DNA of 9,232 bases from JACPNK01 sp964479745 (GTDB lineage Bacteria > Patescibacteriota > Minisyncoccia > 2-02-FULL-40-12 > IGHO2-12-FULL-4). Of this stretch, positions 7,111 through 9,232 are shown in pieces (position 1 is the stretch's first letter; each line of letters starts with the position of its first letter). The stretch is from the NCBI GenBank assembly GCA_964479745.1, contig CAYZNJ010000025.1, positions 1 through 9,232 of the forward strand, in the 5' to 3' direction. The position numbers were made by a program, and so were the translations under genes. Below the pieces are notes generated by a model. That model was not told the DNA's origin, did not search any database, and saw nothing but the letters and a program-made list of their open reading frames with translations.

Positions 7111-8691
7111 ATGCTCAAGTTTTTCAACAAATTTGGGACGATTGGCAAAGCGAGCATACTGCTCGCTGTTTTTCAGTTGCTGTCGCGGCTGGTCGGGCTT
7201 TTGCGGGACAGAGTTTTGGCTTCGCATTTCGGCGCCTCCGATATTTTGGATGTTTACTATGTTTCTTTTAATATCCCTGACTTTGTTTTTAATTTGCTGG
7301 TGGCGGGGGCGGTTTCGGCGGCTTTTATTCCAGTTTTTATACAGCAGAATCAAGGTTCGACCTTAAATCTCAAAAAAGGTCGAACCTTAGGAGAAGAGAT
7401 TTCAGAGTCAGGACAGTCGTTGGCTTCTAATTTTTTAAATTTTCTTTTTGTGGCGGTTTCGGCGGTGAGCGCCCTTTTGTATTTTTTAGTGCCGGCGATT
7501 ATTGGTGTTGCCGCTCCCGGTTTTAGTCCCGAAAAAAAAGATTTGGCAATTTTGTTTACCCGAATGATGCTTTTGAGTCCGGTGATTTTTTCCGTCAGCG
7601 TGGTGGTCGGCTCGCTTCTGCAGGTTTTTCATAAGTTTTTCGCGTTTGCGTTGGCGCCGATTATGTATAATCTGGGAATTATTTTCGGCGCTCTGGTTTT
7701 AGAGCCGAAATTCGGACCGCTGGGTCTGGCAGAAGGCGTAGTTTTAGGAGCTCTTTTGCATTTGCTGGTGCAGCTGCCTTCGGCTTGGCGGGTTGGTTTT
7801 AGGTGGCAGAGTATCTTGAACTGGGGCGACAAAGGCATGAAAAAAATTTTTCTGCTGACTATTCCTCGAGCGATTGGTCTGGCCGGCGCCCAAATTTACG
7901 CGATTATTGAAGACGCTTTAGCGACTATGGTCGGCGTAGGCACGGTGGCGGTTTTTAACTTGGCCAGCAACTTACAGTATTTGCCGATTGCTCTGACTGG
8001 TATTTCCGTGGCGGTAGCTTCTTTTCCGACTCTCTCTCGAGAGGCTTTGCAGGAAGAAAAAAAAGAGTTTGTCAGTCACATTGGTCGGCGCTTGAGGCAG
8101 GTTTTGTTTCTGGTGATTCCTTTTTCTTTTTTGTTTTTCTTTTTGCGGCAGGAGGTAGTCAGAATAATTTTGCAGGCGGGCATATTTTCTTCCGGCAACG
8201 CCATTTTGACGGCGAAAATTTTGGCTTTTTTTATGCTGGGTGTTTCGGCTCAAAGTATCATACCGGTTTTGTCCCGCTCTTTTTATGCTTTGCAAAATAC
8301 CAAAACGCCGCTTTTAGTCAGCCTGGTTTCTATTTTATTAAATTTGTTTTCGGCGCTTTACTTTGTAAGGGTGCTTCACTTGGGCGGTTCGGGGCTGGCT
8401 TTGGCTTTCAGTTTGGCGGGTATTTTGAACGCGCTTTTGCTTTTGATTTTTTTGAAAAGAGTTGTTGCTGATTTTGATTTGGCTAGCGTGATGGCTTATC
8501 TGGCAAAACTTCTACTCGCTTCACTTGTTATGTTTCTGGTTTTAAGTTTTGTTTCCAGTCTTGGTTTTTTGGCGGTTGCCGGTTTGGCCGGTGACTTCCT
8601 AAGAGTTATTTTTTACGGAGTTCTAGCACTCTTGACATTTCTGCTTTTTTCGTGTATCCTCAAAGTTAGTTTTTCAGGTAAAGAACTTTGA
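7111..8691 (+). CDS. murJ: MurJ/MviN family lipid II flippase
   Basis: This 526-residue polytopic protein is close in length to E. coli MurJ (511) and has a matching hydrophobic pattern (about 14 helices). MurJ moves lipid-linked peptidoglycan precursor across the cytoplasmic membrane. Family landmarks: LLSRLVGLLRDRVLASHFG (residues 23-41), IPDFVFNLLVAGAVSAAFIPVF (55-76), FPTLSRE (305-311) and FYALQNTKTP (391-400). Arg26 and Arg32 match the lipid-contacting R18 and R24 of E. coli, and Asp47 matches D39. The positions of R52 and R270 are Phe60 and Asn287, which I believe is typical of Patescibacteria MurJ. The loop after helix 2 holds an inverted repeat and is about 14 residues longer than in E. 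coli. ATG 7111 lies four bases after the DUF4012 stop, with a weak AAGG at 7100-7103, suggesting translational coupling. Confidence 0.93.
   Translation: MLKFFNKFGTIGKASILLAVFQLLSRLVGLLRDRVLASHFGASDILDVYYVSFNIPDFVFNLLVAGAVSAAFIPVFIQQNQGSTLNLKKGRTLGEEISESGQSLASNFLNFLFVAVSAVSALLYFLVPAIIGVAAPGFSPEKKDLAILFTRMMLLSPVIFSVSVVVGSLLQVFHKFFAFALAPIMYNLGIIFGALVLEPKFGPLGLAEGVVLGALLHLLVQLPSAWRVGFRWQSILNWGDKGMKKIFLLTIPRAIGLAGAQIYAIIEDALATMVGVGTVAVFNLASNLQYLPIALTGISVAVASFPTLSREALQEEKKEFVSHIGRRLRQVLFLVIPFSFLFFFLRQEVVRIILQAGIFSSGNAILTAKILAFFMLGVSAQSIIPVLSRSFYALQNTKTPLLVSLVSILLNLFSALYFVRVLHLGGSGLALAFSLAGILNALLLLIFLKRVVADFDLASVMAYLAKLLLASLVMFLVLSFVSSLGFLAVAGLAGDFLRVIFYGVLALLTFLLFSCILKVSFSGKEL
7352..7388. repeat. 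In-frame inverted repeat in murJ (13-bp stem, 11-nt loop)
   Basis: Arms AAGGTTCGACCTT (7352-7364) and AAGGTCGAACCTT (7376-7388) are exact reverse complements around an A-rich 11-nt loop. Each arm is itself almost palindromic. The element is translated as QGSTLNLKKGRTLG in the loop between the second and third membrane helices. Unlike the two elements in the upstream gene it contains stop triplets in other frames and shares no core with them, so it seems to be a second family. Confidence 0.85.
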
Positions 8692-8693
8692 AA

Positions 8694-8699
8694 AAGGAG
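8694..8699 (+). promoter_or_regulatory. Ribosome binding site (AAGGAG) fixing a TTG start
   Basis: AAGGAG sits seven bases before TTG 8707, just after the murJ stop (8689-8691). No ATG or GTG in that frame lies at a suitable distance, so this site decides the start of the last gene. It is the clearest Shine-Dalgarno in the window. Confidence 0.8.
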
Positions 8700-8706
8700 T
8701 TGGAAA

Positions 8707-9180
8707 TTGGATAAAGTTAAAGGTGTTGAGCTTACAAAAGTTGACGAAAATAGTTTTGCGGGGGAAAAAAGTGAAAATTCTTTGCTTTGCCCACATTGCG
8801 GCGAGAGTCTAAGTCGGGAATTTATAGAAGATGCAGGGGTAGAGTTAGAATTGAGGGAGCAAGAGGAAAACGAGCAGTTATCTGAAGAATTTAAGAAAAG
8901 TCAAGAGTATGAACCGATAAGAAAAGTTAATACTTTTTTTAATAGGGTTGGTTCTGAATATTTGGTGTTGATTCTGTCTAGTCTATTGGTTGTTGCAGGT
9001 TTTTTGTATTTATTTAAACCATGGACAGTTTTTACTGTAGTTTTTTGTTTAATCACCATCTCTCTTTATGCGGGCACGCTTATTTTCGGACTGATAATGA
9101 TGTTTAGAGAAGAGCAACTTTTAAGAAAATTTAGAATAAAACGCATTTTGGAAGATTTAAGGGAAAACTTAAAAGTTTGA
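8707..9180 (+). CDS. Small two-helix membrane protein with single CPxCG zinc knuckle
   Basis: I do not recognise the family. The 157-residue product has an acidic N-terminus with CPHCGESL (Cys28, Cys31), a charged and probably helical segment (about 41-70, rich in Glu), two hydrophobic helices (about 85-103 and 108-133) and a basic amphipathic C-terminal tail. Both termini are predicted to face the cytoplasm. Only one CxxC pair is present, so zinc binding would need a partner chain or a dimer, or the motif is a remnant. It begins 15 bases after the murJ stop at TTG with a strong AAGGAG, so it probably belongs to the same operon. Its codons are visibly more AT-rich than those of the upstream genes. 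A role in envelope biology is only guilt by association. Confidence 0.8.
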   Translation: MDKVKGVELTKVDENSFAGEKSENSLLCPHCGESLSREFIEDAGVELELREQEENEQLSEEFKKSQEYEPIRKVNTFFNRVGSEYLVLILSSLLVVAGFLYLFKPWTVFTVVFCLITISLYAGTLIFGLIMMFREEQLLRKFRIKRILEDLRENLKV

Positions 9181-9232
9181 GCAGACAATCCAAGGGTAAA
9201 TTTTGGACTTAAAAGCGATCGCAAGGTCGTTT

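Noticed and set aside
7149..7167. 8-bp inverted repeat with a 3-nt loop (AGCGAGCA TAC TGCTCGCT) near the murJ start
   Set aside because: It lies in the conserved first membrane helix with no extra residues relative to the family, so it is probably coincidence, although an effect on translation cannot be excluded.
8034..8043. Palindrome CTCTCGAGAG in murJ
   Set aside because: Ten bases within a CT-rich run in conserved PTLSRE codons; likely chance.
9191..9232. Possible terminator or another palindromic element at the end (GCGATCGC followed by AAGGTCG)
   Set aside because: The only hairpin seen (TCCAA / TTGGA) is short and has no T-run. AAGGTCG resembles one arm of the murJ repeat, but the window ends before a partner arm could be seen.

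Overview
The window looks like a chromosomal segment from a member of the Candidate Phyla Radiation (Patescibacteria). This rests on family content: a long fibre-like surface protein built from small repeated modules and ending in an S74-type intramolecular chaperone, a one-pass DUF4012 protein, and a MurJ whose lipid-binding arginines are changed in a way I associate with this group. TGA works as a stop: two genes end in TGA, and the second of these pairs has a strong ribosome binding site directly after the stop. A code that reads TGA as Gly (Gracilibacteria and relatives) is therefore unlikely. All recognised genes lie on the + strand.

Layout. (1) From base 1 to 4523 runs one open frame with no start inside the window: the C-terminal 1506 residues of a modular fibre protein. 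It carries about a dozen VGIG-type repeats, three copies of a ~72-residue module, a near-identical 178-nt internal duplication, an S74 domain with its Ser/Lys pair, a helical stretch and a 105-residue Pro/Ser/Thr tail. (2) 4554-7106 encodes a DUF4012 membrane-anchored protein. (3) Four bases later, 7111-8691 encodes a MurJ/MviN lipid II flippase homologue. (4) 8707-9180 encodes a small two-helix membrane protein with a single CPxCG knuckle, started by TTG behind a good AAGGAG. The last 52 bases hold no gene I can support. The gaps of 30, 4 and 15 bases and the lack of visible terminators suggest co-transcription, at least for genes 2-4.

How the genes may fit together (inference): all four products are surface or membrane proteins. 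MurJ flips the peptidoglycan precursor, the DUF4012 protein exposes a large extracytoplasmic domain of unknown function, and the fibre would project from the cell, perhaps to contact a host or surfaces.

The most unusual signal is a set of in-frame palindromic elements inside genes 2 and 3. Two 44-nt copies in the DUF4012 gene form perfect 14-15 bp hairpins around a shared GTCCTTCGGAC core. They differ at three stem pairs, all compensated. A third, unrelated hairpin (13 bp stem) lies in a loop of MurJ that is longer than in E. coli. They sit in a cytoplasmic linker, next to the membrane anchor, and in an inter-helix loop, places that tolerate insertion. They resemble in principle the Rickettsia palindromic elements that insert in-frame into genes.
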